This document shows positions 6,787-14,395 of a DNA stretch of 15,177 nt, piece after piece. Position 1 is the first letter of the stretch. The number at the start of each line of letters is the position of its first letter. The notes below the pieces were generated by a model. That model worked only from the letters and a program-made list of their open reading frames with translations, searched no databases and was not told where the DNA came from. Source of the DNA: UBA11889 sp002313255 (lineage in GTDB: Bacteria > Pseudomonadota > Gammaproteobacteria > Pseudomonadales > Azotimanducaceae); NCBI GenBank assembly GCA_913045265.1, contig CAJWQX010000064.1:1-15177 (forward strand). Direction: 5' to 3'. Both the position numbers and the translations under genes were made by a program.

Positions 6787-7536
6787 ATGCTTAGTGCAAG
6801 TGAGGTCGAACATTATCGAGAGAAAGGATACGTGGTTCCCGACTTCCGCTTGCCCGATGACACGGTAAACGCCATTCGGGCCCACCACGAACGCCTCTTA
6901 AGCATTCATCCAGAGTTTGTCGATTACTGCCCCGCGTTGCTCATTCACGATACCGGCTTCCTTAACTATGCGCGTAATGATGAGATTCTCGATATGGTTG
7001 AGCAGCTCATTGGTCCTGACATTGCGCTATGGAATCAAAGTTTTTTTGCCAAGCCGGCACAGGTGGGAACGCGTACACCGTGGCACCAGGATGGCGAGTA
7101 TTGGCCGATGCGACCGCTCGCGACTTGTTCGGTTTGGATTGCGATTGATGATGCAACCACTGAAAACGGGTGTCTTAGATTCTTGCCAGGCACGCACAAG
7201 TCACGAGATCTCGCGCAACACCATTTTAATGACGCGGATGGCTTGTCATTGCCGCTAGAAATTGATGCGTCCGTTGTCGATGAATCGTTGGCCGTTGATA
7301 TACAGCTGCAAGCGGGCCAGATGTCATTACACGATGTTTTTTTGATGCACGGATCCGAACCCAATCAATCGCCCTATCCGCGTCGGGGGATGACGCTTCG
7401 ATTCATGCCGACGTCGTCGACATATCGGCGGGATCTGGGTAGCGAGGGAAATGGTTCGATAAAAGATTTGCGCACGCTCTATCTGATGCGTGGTCGGGAC
7501 GTTAGCGGAGAAAATGATTTTCGCGTGCGCTGGTGA
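6787..7536 (+). CDS. Phytanoyl-CoA dioxygenase (PhyH) family protein
   Basis: This is a 249-residue Fe(II)/2-oxoglutarate-dependent dioxygenase. The iron-binding facial triad is visible as H100 and D102 in TPWHQDGEYWPM and H188 in LHDVFLMHGSEPN. An Arg for 2-oxoglutarate lies in PRRGMTLRFMP (R199 or R205). The motif ENGCLRFLPGTHKS at 126-139 is typical of the family, which hydroxylates acyl-CoAs, ectoine and many small molecules. The frame is open back to an ATG at 6589 inside the opposite GMC gene. I choose 6787 because GGAG at 6776-6779 lies 7 bases before it and the protein then begins with the usual 'xYREKGYVV' helix and strand. A TACTAT at 6752-6757 could be the -10 box. It converges on the Hyi-like gene, with 28 bases between them. 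The substrate is unknown. Confidence 0.9.
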   Translation: MLSASEVEHYREKGYVVPDFRLPDDTVNAIRAHHERLLSIHPEFVDYCPALLIHDTGFLNYARNDEILDMVEQLIGPDIALWNQSFFAKPAQVGTRTPWHQDGEYWPMRPLATCSVWIAIDDATTENGCLRFLPGTHKSRDLAQHHFNDADGLSLPLEIDASVVDESLAVDIQLQAGQMSLHDVFLMHGSEPNQSPYPRRGMTLRFMPTSSTYRRDLGSEGNGSIKDLRTLYLMRGRDVSGENDFRVRW

Positions 7537-7564
7537 GGGCTTAAACAGCAAGGGCTACGCCTTC

Positions 7565-8359
7565 TTAGGATGGCTTCAAACCGATACCCCAAGGAGCGGC
7601 CCAGCTAAGACCTTCAAGGGTTGTCGTGCGTGCCCGGTATTCGCAGCCAACCCATCCCGAATATCCCATATCGTCTAACACGCCCAGGAGGTGTGGAATG
7701 TTGACTTCCCCGTACTGCGGCTCGTTACGTCCTGGGACGCTCGAAAATTGGACGTGGCCGAGTATGGGCCAATGGCGCGCGAGACCATCGGCTAAATCGC
7801 CCTCCATGATTTGAAGGTGATAAAAGTCGAATTGGAGGAGCACGTTTGGCATGGCCACGGCATCGATGATGCGGCGTGCATGGGCACTGTTGCTGTGTAG
7901 ATATCCGGGTACATCACGACTGTTGAGAGGTTCGATCAAAAGAGTTATCCCGAGGTTCGCAGCAATCGGAGCGGCCATGCGAAGATTCTCGATAAACACG
8001 TCTTCGCATTGACGCACGGCCGATCCTTCGGGCACCACGCCCGCCATGACATGTATCAGGCTAGCGCCCAGCTCGGATGCGTATTCTAACGATTCAGTAA
8101 CAACGGTCTTGAATTCGTTTTCCCGCCCGGGAAGGGCGGCGACCCCGCGCTCGCCAGCCTCGGCATTGCCCATCCGCGTATTGATAAGAACAAGCTCAAG
8201 TTCGTTATCCGTCAAGATCGTCCTCAGTTCCTCAATAGTATGTCCGTATGGCTGAAGGTACTCGACCGCGTCGAACCCGACTTGACGAGCCGCAGCAAAT
8301 CGCTCGATAGGCGCCAGTTCAGTGAACATTGTGGTTAGATTTGCGGCAAGTCGTGGCAT
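7565..8359 (-). CDS. hyi: Hydroxypyruvate isomerase-like TIM-barrel protein
   Basis: This is a 264-residue sugar phosphate isomerase/epimerase-type barrel. MPRLAANLTTMF at the N-terminus, IEPLNSRDVPGYL, FDFYHLQIMEGDL, PGRNEP and GYSGWVGCEYRA are all close to Hyi. The expected metal and catalytic residues fall at E143, D178, Q204 and E240, which as I recall are the same numbers as in E. coli Hyi; this supports the start at 8359. The frame continues upstream to an ATG at 8443, adding 28 residues not usual for the family, and neither start has a good ribosome-binding site. Hyi interconverts hydroxypyruvate and tartronate semialdehyde in glyoxylate metabolism. No glyoxylate carboligase or tartronate semialdehyde reductase gene is in this window, so the family name is safer than the exact reaction. 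It lies downstream of the aldo/keto reductase on the same strand and may be co-transcribed. Confidence 0.82.
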   Translation of the reverse strand: MPRLAANLTTMFTELAPIERFAAARQVGFDAVEYLQPYGHTIEELRTILTDNELELVLINTRMGNAEAGERGVAALPGRENEFKTVVTESLEYASELGASLIHVMAGVVPEGSAVRQCEDVFIENLRMAAPIAANLGITLLIEPLNSRDVPGYLHSNSAHARRIIDAVAMPNVLLQFDFYHLQIMEGDLADGLARHWPILGHVQFSSVPGRNEPQYGEVNIPHLLGVLDDMGYSGWVGCEYRARTTTLEGLSWAAPWGIGLKPS

Positions 8360-8391
8360 ATCGGTGGCTATTTGTGAGCGAATTGTTCGCG

Positions 8392-8419
8392 AATATATAC
8401 GAGGTTCATCGGCAATAAA
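8392..8419 (-). promoter_or_regulatory. Weak promoter candidate for the Hyi-like gene
   Basis: On the minus strand, TTTATT and TATATT are separated by 16 bases. Transcription would begin near 8385, after the ATG at 8443 and about 26 bases before the ATG at 8359, in agreement with the shorter start. The -35 box is poor. Confidence 0.22.
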
Positions 8420-8499
8420 CCAGCGGCCTTTGCGGCTAATCATTTACGAGAGGGCCATTGGCTCCTTGGCTCGACCGATCTTGCCGAAGTTTCTCGGCG

Positions 8500-9531
8500 T
8501 TAGGAGTAACCGATCGAAAGCAGGTTATCGACCGGCTGGTATAGCTCCTCAAGGTAGTCGACGTCGCCTGAACTGAGCTGAATACTTGTTGCTTCGACCA
8601 GTTGGTCGAGCTGTTCGATCCGTGAGACGCCTACCACAGGAGCACACACTACGGGTTTGTTGAGCATCCAAGCCAACGCGATTTGTGCGGGGGTTTGCCC
8701 GAGTTTTTGAGCGACTTCGGCGTTCCGAGCCGCAATCGAAAAATCCATCTCTCCGCGGTACAAGCTTTCGGTACGCGAACGATCGCGGCCCTGAGAGCGA
8801 GCGGTACTACCTTGATCGAATCCACCCTGATAAGACCCCGCAAGGATGCCGCGGGCGAGCGGTGACCACGGCGAAACTGCGACGCCAGTCGCAGCGCAAT
8901 AAGGATTCATTTCACGCTCCTCCTCCCGGTAAATAAGGTTGTAGTGATTCTGCATGGAAATGAAAGGTGTCCAACCATGCATAGTCGCCGTCATCTGGAG
9001 TTCGACAAATTGCCAAGCAAACATGGAGGAGCCGCCGAGATATAAAACCTTCCCTGCCTTAACCACGTCGTGCAATGCTTCCATGGTTTCTTCGACGGGA
9101 ACTTTCGCGTGCCCAGGCACACCATGGGGATGTCGGTGGATTACCAGGTGGTCAATGTAATCGAGCCCAAGCCGTCGGAGACTTGCGTCGACGCCTTCAA
9201 CAATGTGTTTCCGAGAGAGCCCACCTTGGTTGGCTCCAGGCCCCATCGGCATGGCAATCTTGGTCGCGACGACAAATTGATCTCTAGGTAAGAGTTCCTT
9301 TAAGAGAGCCCCGACGACTTCTTCGCAAGCACCGACACCATATGTATCGGCGCAATCGAAGTAAAACAAGCCGTGGTCAATTGCTGCTTTAAAGATGGGC
9401 CGTGCTTCGTCGATTCCCAGGGTCCAGTCGCCTTGATGCCCTTGACCGGGTTTCCCAAAATTCATGGTGCCGAGACAAAGTCGGGAGACTCGTAAGCCGC
9501 TATTTTTTCCGAGTTGTATGGCTTCAAGCAT
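8500..9531 (-). CDS. Aldo/keto reductase
   Basis: This is a 343-residue NAD(P)H-dependent (alpha/beta)8 oxidoreductase. The catalytic tetrad is complete: D59 and Y64 in FDCADTYGVG, K91 in VATKIAM, and H132 in YIDHLVIHRHP. The start LGKNSGLRVSRLCLGTMNFG is the family opening, and the C-terminal part (AQIALAWMLNKPVVCAPVVG) is the cofactor-binding strand and helix. The whole looks like the YajO/Tas-type and potassium-channel beta-like branch, which reduces aldehydes and ketones, often with broad specificity. GAGG lies 10 bases before the ATG. It is divergent from the CoA-transferase pair, with 70 bases between the starts, and is followed by the Hyi-like gene. The physiological substrate is unknown. 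Confidence 0.92.
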   Translation of the reverse strand: MLEAIQLGKNSGLRVSRLCLGTMNFGKPGQGHQGDWTLGIDEARPIFKAAIDHGLFYFDCADTYGVGACEEVVGALLKELLPRDQFVVATKIAMPMGPGANQGGLSRKHIVEGVDASLRRLGLDYIDHLVIHRHPHGVPGHAKVPVEETMEALHDVVKAGKVLYLGGSSMFAWQFVELQMTATMHGWTPFISMQNHYNLIYREEEREMNPYCAATGVAVSPWSPLARGILAGSYQGGFDQGSTARSQGRDRSRTESLYRGEMDFSIAARNAEVAQKLGQTPAQIALAWMLNKPVVCAPVVGVSRIEQLDQLVEATSIQLSSGDVDYLEELYQPVDNLLSIGYS

Positions 9532-9601
9532 GATGTTCTTTCCTCAAGGGGCTTTGCTGTAGGTCTGAAATAGTATCGAATGCAACAAGCGGGGTTAACT
9601 A

Positions 9602-10780
9602 ATGACGCAAGAAGTTGGCGCGCTTTCCAAAGTGCGCATTGTTGACTTGACAGATGAACGAGCAATTTATGGCGCGAAACTACTCGCGGATCTGGGTGCG
9701 GACGTCGTTCGACCGGAACCGCCCGAGGGGGATCCGTTGCGACAGCGGGGGCCATTCTGCGAGGACGATCCGGACGAACCTTCACTTTGGCATGCTTTCT
9801 TTGCTTCGAACCGACGTTTTGTTTCATTAGATCTTGAAACGCAAATGGGTCTGGATCAATTGACGGGTTTGGTCAGAAATGCAGACGTTGTGTTGGTGTC
9901 GGAAGGTGCGTTTGGGGTCACCGAAGCGAACCTCGATGCCACCTTGCAGACCAACCCTGCGTTGGTTTGGGTAGAGTGTTCGTCTTTCGGTAGAGAGGGG
10001 CCTTGGAAGGACTACCTGGCTCCAGATTTAGTGGCGGGGGCGTTGGGAGGTGCGGTCTCTACGACGGGCGATGCGGACACTCCACCGCTCAAAGCTTTTG
10101 GTGACCTAAACTTCGTGGTATCTGGATGCTACGTCGCTATCGCCGCGTTGAGCGCGCTGTACCACGCCAAGGAGACGGGCCAAGGCCAGCGCGTGCATGT
10201 GCCGGTGCATCAATGCATCGCCTCGTGCTTAGAACACGTGTTCATGTGGTACTGGTATTCGAACTTGTTGGGGCCGGCCCGAGGCCGAGCGCTTGAGCGT
10301 CGCGGTAGTCTGCATTGGTCAAACATGTATGTCGTTATGCAGGCCGTGGGTGGCACCATCATGGTCACACCGACCCCGGATATTGATGCGCAGCTAGCAT
10401 GGCTCATCGAGGCGGACGAATTCGAGGACTTGTTCGAGCCGCAATTCCAAGACCCGGCCAATCAGTCGCAATTTATGGCACGTCTCATGGAAGTTTTGCG
10501 TTCCTTTGTCGGATCAAAAGATGTGAAAGAGTTGTTTCTAGAAGCTCAATCACGCCATGCGCCATACGGATGGGTACTGCCGATCGAGAAGGTCGGAGAA
10601 AATCCGCAACTTGAAGCGCGCGATTGGTGGCATCCGTATTCGATCGGTGAGCACGTTGTAAAAGGGCCGGGTATGCCTTATCGATTTAGCCAGACGCCTT
10701 GGCAAATGAAGCCATATGTTGAAACCGATGTCGATGCGGAACGCGTTTTACAAGATCTCGGTTGGGACAATGATCGATGA
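9602..10780 (+). CDS. Class III (CaiB/BaiF) CoA-transferase, first subunit
   Basis: This is a 392-residue protein of the CaiB/BaiF fold: VRIVDLTDERAIYGAKLLAD, then LGADVVRPEPPEGDP at the N-terminus, ECSSFGREGPWKDYLAPDLVA mid-protein, and ETGQGQRVHVPVHQ after the central helix. Class III enzymes move CoA between carboxylic acids through a covalent Asp. Aligned by eye on the GQGQRV segment, the catalytic Asp column of the next gene product (D161) holds F171 here; D168 in GDLNF lies three residues earlier. This suggests a subunit that is non-catalytic or has an altered active site. Its stop overlaps the next start by four bases (ATGA), as expected for a heteromeric pair such as BbsE-BbsF or the SmtA-SmtB type. 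A weak GCGGGG lies 7 bases before the ATG. Confidence 0.88.
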   Translation: MTQEVGALSKVRIVDLTDERAIYGAKLLADLGADVVRPEPPEGDPLRQRGPFCEDDPDEPSLWHAFFASNRRFVSLDLETQMGLDQLTGLVRNADVVLVSEGAFGVTEANLDATLQTNPALVWVECSSFGREGPWKDYLAPDLVAGALGGAVSTTGDADTPPLKAFGDLNFVVSGCYVAIAALSALYHAKETGQGQRVHVPVHQCIASCLEHVFMWYWYSNLLGPARGRALERRGSLHWSNMYVVMQAVGGTIMVTPTPDIDAQLAWLIEADEFEDLFEPQFQDPANQSQFMARLMEVLRSFVGSKDVKELFLEAQSRHAPYGWVLPIEKVGENPQLEARDWWHPYSIGEHVVKGPGMPYRFSQTPWQMKPYVETDVDAERVLQDLGWDNDR

Positions 10781-11988
10781 GACCGCTCGAAGGCATTAAA
10801 GTTCTCGATTTTACCCACGTCCTCGCCGGACCATTCGCGACCCGCCTACTTGGCGATATGGGCGCCGACGTCGTCAAGATCAACTCCGTCGCCCGGGCGA
10901 CGGCTATAAACGCGACGAATAATCCTTATTACACGATGTGGAATCGCAACAAACGGGCCCTCGCCCTCGATATGTCTCGTGATGAAGCGAAACGCATTGG
11001 TAAAGACCTTTGCGCTAAGGCCGACGTGGTGATTGATAATTTTTCAGTCGGGGTACTGGATCGCTGGGGTATTGGTTACGATTTGGTTTCTCCGCTTAAT
11101 CCCAGCGTTATATACGTACAGATGTCGGGTATGGGCCAAGGTGGACCCTGGTCAGATTTTGTTACCTACGCCCCGACCATTCACGCGCTTAGCGGCTTGA
11201 CGCACTTGACTGGCGTTGAGGGTAGGGAAGACATCGGTATTGGCTTTTCCTATAACGATCACGCGGCGGGCCTGCACGGAGCCGTCGCTATATTGGCCGC
11301 GATTCAAGCACGCCGTTCAACTGGAAAAGGACAACGGGTAGATCTTTCGCAATTCGAAGTTGGCGTAAATTTACTGGGTCCGGCATTGCTTGATCTATTC
11401 GGTAATGGCAGAGCAGCACGACCGGCGGGGAATCGCCTCCCCTACGATGAAGTCGCCCCTCACAACTGTTATCCATGTGCAGGCGCAGTGTCGGACGACA
11501 TAGCTGACGAGCGGTGGGTCGCCATTGCCTGTATGTCCGATGTTCAGTGGCATGAATTCCGCCGGGTAATGGGTGAACCAGAGTGGTCGAGTGCTCCGGC
11601 ATACGCTACCGCGAAGGGACGCGTGGCGGCGATCGAGGAACTCGATCGGCAGATTGGACTATGGACAGGGCAACTGGATGCCGCTGAGGTAATGGCGCGT
11701 TGTCAAGCCGCGGGAGTGCCCGCGGGCGTCGTCCAGAACTCGATTGACTTAGCTGAAAATGATCCGCAGATCGTGGCATCGAACTTTTTGATGACGTTTG
11801 ATGAGCCGAACCCCGTGCTCGGGACGACGTACGGAGACCGGTTACCGCTTACGTTTGGTGTGACGCCTTGCGACACATACACAAGGGTTCGAGATGTGGG
11901 AGAAGACAACGCGTCGGTGCTGTCGGATTGGCTTGGCATGGACAGCGAAGACGTTGTTAAGGGCGAGAACGCAGGATACTTCGCGTGA
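10777..11988 (+). CDS. Class III (CaiB/BaiF) CoA-transferase, catalytic subunit
   Basis: This 403-residue protein begins LEGIKVLDFTHVLAGPFATR, then LLGDMGADVVKI, the standard CaiB/BaiF opening, followed by NRNKRALALDMSRDE and QMSGMGQGGPWSDF. The catalytic Asp is present as D161 in GFSYNDHAAGLHG, preceding TGKGQRVDLSQFE. The family activates a carboxylate by accepting CoA from an acyl-CoA donor, forming an aspartyl anhydride and thioester. It is translated after, and probably assembled with, the upstream paralogue, which lacks that Asp. Candidate substrates in families of this type include carnitine, malate, benzylsuccinate and oxalate, and nothing here decides among them. After its stop, a loose CCAAG/CTTGG repeat (11998-12023) lies before the protease gene; it is too weak to call a terminator. 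Confidence 0.93.
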   Translation: MRPLEGIKVLDFTHVLAGPFATRLLGDMGADVVKINSVARATAINATNNPYYTMWNRNKRALALDMSRDEAKRIGKDLCAKADVVIDNFSVGVLDRWGIGYDLVSPLNPSVIYVQMSGMGQGGPWSDFVTYAPTIHALSGLTHLTGVEGREDIGIGFSYNDHAAGLHGAVAILAAIQARRSTGKGQRVDLSQFEVGVNLLGPALLDLFGNGRAARPAGNRLPYDEVAPHNCYPCAGAVSDDIADERWVAIACMSDVQWHEFRRVMGEPEWSSAPAYATAKGRVAAIEELDRQIGLWTGQLDAAEVMARCQAAGVPAGVVQNSIDLAENDPQIVASNFLMTFDEPNPVLGTTYGDRLPLTFGVTPCDTYTRVRDVGEDNASVLSDWLGMDSEDVVKGENAGYFA

Positions 11989-12036
11989 CCTATACAGCCA
12001 AGGTTCCCCGTTGAATAGCTTGGTCTCAAATTTTCC

Positions 12037-12681
12037 ATGATCGCTCTGGTCAGCGAAGGGCAGTACGTGTTGTTTGCTTGTCTTCTGGCTGCCCTCATCG
12101 CTTCGTTAACTTTTCATGAATTCGGTCACGCGTGGGTGGCTAAAGCGTTTGGCGACGACACCGCCGAACGTGCCGGGAGGCTCTCACTGAATCCGTTAGT
12201 CCATTTGGATTTTATGGGCCTTGCAATGGTCATTTTTGTCGGGATCGGGTACGCCAAACCGGTGCCCACCAATCCGCGCAATTTCAGCCGGCCGAGTGCA
12301 GATTTATGGATATCGGCGGCGGGGCCGTTCATGAATTTGATACTGGCCTTCGTCACTCGGAATGTTTTTCTCACCCTTGAAAACGCGGGCGTCGGATTTG
12401 TTCAAACGGAAGCGGTACGTATGTTTGTCGATCTACTCGTTTGGGTCAATTTGCTTCTTATGGCATTCAATCTCGTCCCCATTGCGCCCCTGGATGGCCA
12501 CTACATTCTGCCCTACTTGTTACCACCGTCTATCCGTGCCCGGGTAAGGTATCTCAATCAACGATTCGGTCCGCTTCTACTTCTGTCACTCATTGTCCTC
12601 AGCTTCTTGGGCTTCCCGATTCTGGATGGGTTACTGTTGTTCGCCGCGTTGATGGACCCATGGATTACTTTGGGTGGATAA
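12037..12681 (+). CDS. Site-2 protease family (M50) intramembrane metalloprotease
   Basis: This is a 214-residue membrane protein. It has a zinc motif HEFGH (27-31) in the first membrane helix, a conserved AKPVPTNPRNF turn, a hydrophobic segment with AAGPFMNL, and NLVPIAPLDGHYIL, where D153 is the third zinc ligand. Hydrophobic segments continue to the C-terminus. No PDZ or CBS domain is present, so it is a minimal S2P. Relatives cut membrane-bound peptides inside the bilayer; the substrate here is unknown. The ATG at 12037 has no good ribosome-binding site. The gene lies 48 bases after the CoA-transferase stop and may be read through from it. It converges on the VOC gene, 24 bases away. The DegP/DegQ protease further right is on the other strand, so a shared stress-response cascade would be speculation. 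Confidence 0.9.
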   Translation: MIALVSEGQYVLFACLLAALIASLTFHEFGHAWVAKAFGDDTAERAGRLSLNPLVHLDFMGLAMVIFVGIGYAKPVPTNPRNFSRPSADLWISAAGPFMNLILAFVTRNVFLTLENAGVGFVQTEAVRMFVDLLVWVNLLLMAFNLVPIAPLDGHYILPYLLPPSIRARVRYLNQRFGPLLLLSLIVLSFLGFPILDGLLLFAALMDPWITLGG

Positions 12682-12705
12682 GGTTCCAAGAACTACCGGC
12701 TCGGA

Positions 12706-13131
12706 TTAGCTTTTTGCTTCCACCACTTCAATGCTGACACCGTCGGGAGCGCCGACATAGCAAATTAAAGCACCTGGAGAAAATTCCCAGGGCTCGACGG
12801 TGAGGGTAGCACCGCGTTGTTTGATTTCATCGCAAAAAGACCTGAGGTCGCCGTGGTAGGCAAACCCGAAATGGTCTGTCCCCCATACGTCATGGCTGGA
12901 GAATCCATCAAAGTGCTTCATTGGGGTTGGGAGGATCGGCACCTCACCGGGTCGCCGACCACGGATCAGTAGAGTCATGCCAGCCAGTTGGACGCTGATT
13001 TGCGGAGCTTCCCGTAGCTCATATTCGGCCACGACCTCGGCATCGAAGACGTTGACATACCAAGTAGCGGCTTCGCGGGGATTCGCGCTAACAAGATGGA
13101 TATGATCGAAGGAAAGTTGACGTAAAGGCAT
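12706..13131 (-). CDS. VOC family (glyoxalase/dioxygenase-like) protein
   Basis: This is a 141-residue protein with the paired beta-alpha-beta-beta-beta layout of the vicinal oxygen chelate fold. FDHIHLVSANPREAATWYVNVF opens the first module (H10 or H12 as metal ligand), WGTDHFGFAY gives a mid-protein His, and DGVSIEVVEAKS supplies the C-terminal Glu ligand. Family members are lyases, isomerases, dioxygenases or resistance proteins, and the type here is not clear. I use the ATG at 13131 because AAGGAG at 13136-13141 precedes it by four bases. The in-frame ATG at 13146 would overlap the esterase stop as ATGA and add five residues, so translational coupling with re-initiation is possible and the start is uncertain. 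Confidence 0.82.
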   Translation of the reverse strand: MPLRQLSFDHIHLVSANPREAATWYVNVFDAEVVAEYELREAPQISVQLAGMTLLIRGRRPGEVPILPTPMKHFDGFSSHDVWGTDHFGFAYHGDLRSFCDEIKQRGATLTVEPWEFSPGALICYVGAPDGVSIEVVEAKS

Positions 13132-13142
13132 GGCGCTCCTTT

Positions 13143-14336
13143 TCATCTCGGGGTTTGGGATGCATGGGACATTAGTTTTAGGGCTGCAAATCGATGACCC
13201 ATGCGGATGTACGCGTCGGGGTTGGGGTGCAGGTCGTCTGGTAGATCGTCGCGGTCCGCTTGGCCAAATAGATCAAGTCCGTTGAGGTAATCGAGGTTGT
13301 CATCGTTTCGCCGATCGACCGTTTCCTCGATGAGTTTGCGGACGCGGGAGAGGGACATGCAACCATTACGCAGTTCAGAATGTCCCGTGAACGTGACAAA
13401 TTTTCCTTCCGCGTTCGGCAGCGTAGGGCCGGGATGATGTTCGGCGCTTGGGCAGAAAATTGGTGATATCAGGACGATGGGCGTGTTCGGTTTCCGCTCT
13501 CGAATCGTATCCAGGAATCCATGTAAGGCTGGCACAAAAACGCGTTCTCTCATTGAATCCATATTGATGATGTTGATCCCGACCTTGACGCTAATAACAT
13601 CGGCATCAGCATCTCCGATGGTACGTGCGACAAATTGATCCAGATGGCACTGTCCACCAAACCCGAGGTTTATGAGCGCAAGCCTCGCTTCGCGCGCAGC
13701 GACAGCTGGCCAGATAAAGGCTGGTTGTTCCGCTTCCATGCAATGGCTGATGGAACTGCCGTAATGGATCCAGCGTTTGCGTTCATCGTCAGCTGGTGAC
13801 TGGATATGTTTGCCATCGTCCACGGCGAGCTCACGCAACTCCACAAAAGCGTTATGGGGCAACCAGATTTCACAGATTTTGTCGCGTAAGGGTAGATCAT
13901 CAAACCAAACAGTGTCGGAGTCACCACGGACGAGTTGGTAACCGTCGGGTTCGCCGGGGTCGGTGACGATGGTATTACCAGCATTTGAGCTTGCTGACCA
14001 TAGTTCACCTTCGCATTCGAGATTTAGGTTGATGCTGCGGCGCAGTTCTGGCGATGGCGCAATGGCGGAAGCCAGAAAATGGAGGCCCACGCGCCCTGCA
14101 TTTGTGCTGAAACGTAGGCGTACGCCTGAAGGCATCCGCAGCATAGCGTCCATCGCTGGAGGCACTTGGGCCCGTGTCCATGCGGGCAAGCGTCTTGGTG
14201 CGATGCCTGTTTTTCGGTGATCAAAGTCGAATGCTCCGACAGCGTCTACGGTGTTACCGATGGCGTCCCTTAGATCAACGGTATTCAATGGTGTTAACGA
14301 CCCGTTGTCGCTGGTGAGTTTGACATCGGGTTGCAC
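13143..14336 (-). CDS. SGNH/GDSL hydrolase with SsfX3-like N-terminal domain
   Basis: This is a 397-residue protein in two parts. Residues 1 to about 185 form a beta-rich module (PRRLPAWTRAQVP, RFSTNAGRVGLHF) like the N-terminal domain of SsfX3-type acyltransferases and esterases. The rest is an SGNH hydrolase: nucleophile S195 in IHYGSSISHC, block II Gly in NLGFGGQCHLDQF, block III N255 in VGINIIN, and the D367/H370 pair in LPDDLHPNPDAY. It probably removes or transfers acyl groups on a carbohydrate or other small molecule. No signal peptide is seen. The start is GTG without a good ribosome-binding site, so it may lie further in. It follows the DegQ-type gene by 59 bases and overlaps the VOC gene if that starts at 13146. 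Confidence 0.85.
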   Translation of the reverse strand: MQPDVKLTSDNGSLTPLNTVDLRDAIGNTVDAVGAFDFDHRKTGIAPRRLPAWTRAQVPPAMDAMLRMPSGVRLRFSTNAGRVGLHFLASAIAPSPELRRSINLNLECEGELWSASSNAGNTIVTDPGEPDGYQLVRGDSDTVWFDDLPLRDKICEIWLPHNAFVELRELAVDDGKHIQSPADDERKRWIHYGSSISHCMEAEQPAFIWPAVAAREARLALINLGFGGQCHLDQFVARTIGDADADVISVKVGINIINMDSMRERVFVPALHGFLDTIRERKPNTPIVLISPIFCPSAEHHPGPTLPNAEGKFVTFTGHSELRNGCMSLSRVRKLIEETVDRRNDDNLDYLNGLDLFGQADRDDLPDDLHPNPDAYIRMGHRFAALKLMSHASQTPR

Positions 14337-14371
14337 AACAATGCCGATAATTTCACGACTTCCCCTTTCGC

Positions 14372-14387
14372 CAACCGCCGGTGGTTG
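14372..14387. repeat. Short palindrome between the protease and esterase genes
   Basis: CAACC and GGTTG flank GCCGGT and can fold into a 5-7 bp stem with one G-U pair. On the minus strand, in which both flanking genes are read, no T-run follows. The T-rich side is on the plus strand, where no gene ends. Its function is unclear. Confidence 0.2.
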
Positions 14388-14395
14388 TTCTTTTC

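Noticed and set aside
7537..7564. Possible bidirectional terminator between the PhyH and Hyi-like genes
   Set aside because: Only a 4-bp AAGG/CCTT stem can be formed, without a T-run on either strand.
9462..9827. 121-residue minus-strand frame overlapping the AKR start and the first CoA-transferase
   Set aside because: It is antisense to the N-terminus of a well-supported CoA-transferase, rich in Arg and Pro, and has no recognisable domain.
11998..12023. CCAAG/CTTGG inverted repeat after the CoA-transferase pair, followed by a short T-rich stretch
   Set aside because: The stem is 5 bp with a 16-base loop, too weak to call an intrinsic terminator.
13670..14008. 112-residue minus-strand frame inside the esterase gene
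   Set aside because: It is a shifted frame of the SGNH hydrolase, whose own frame carries all the catalytic blocks.
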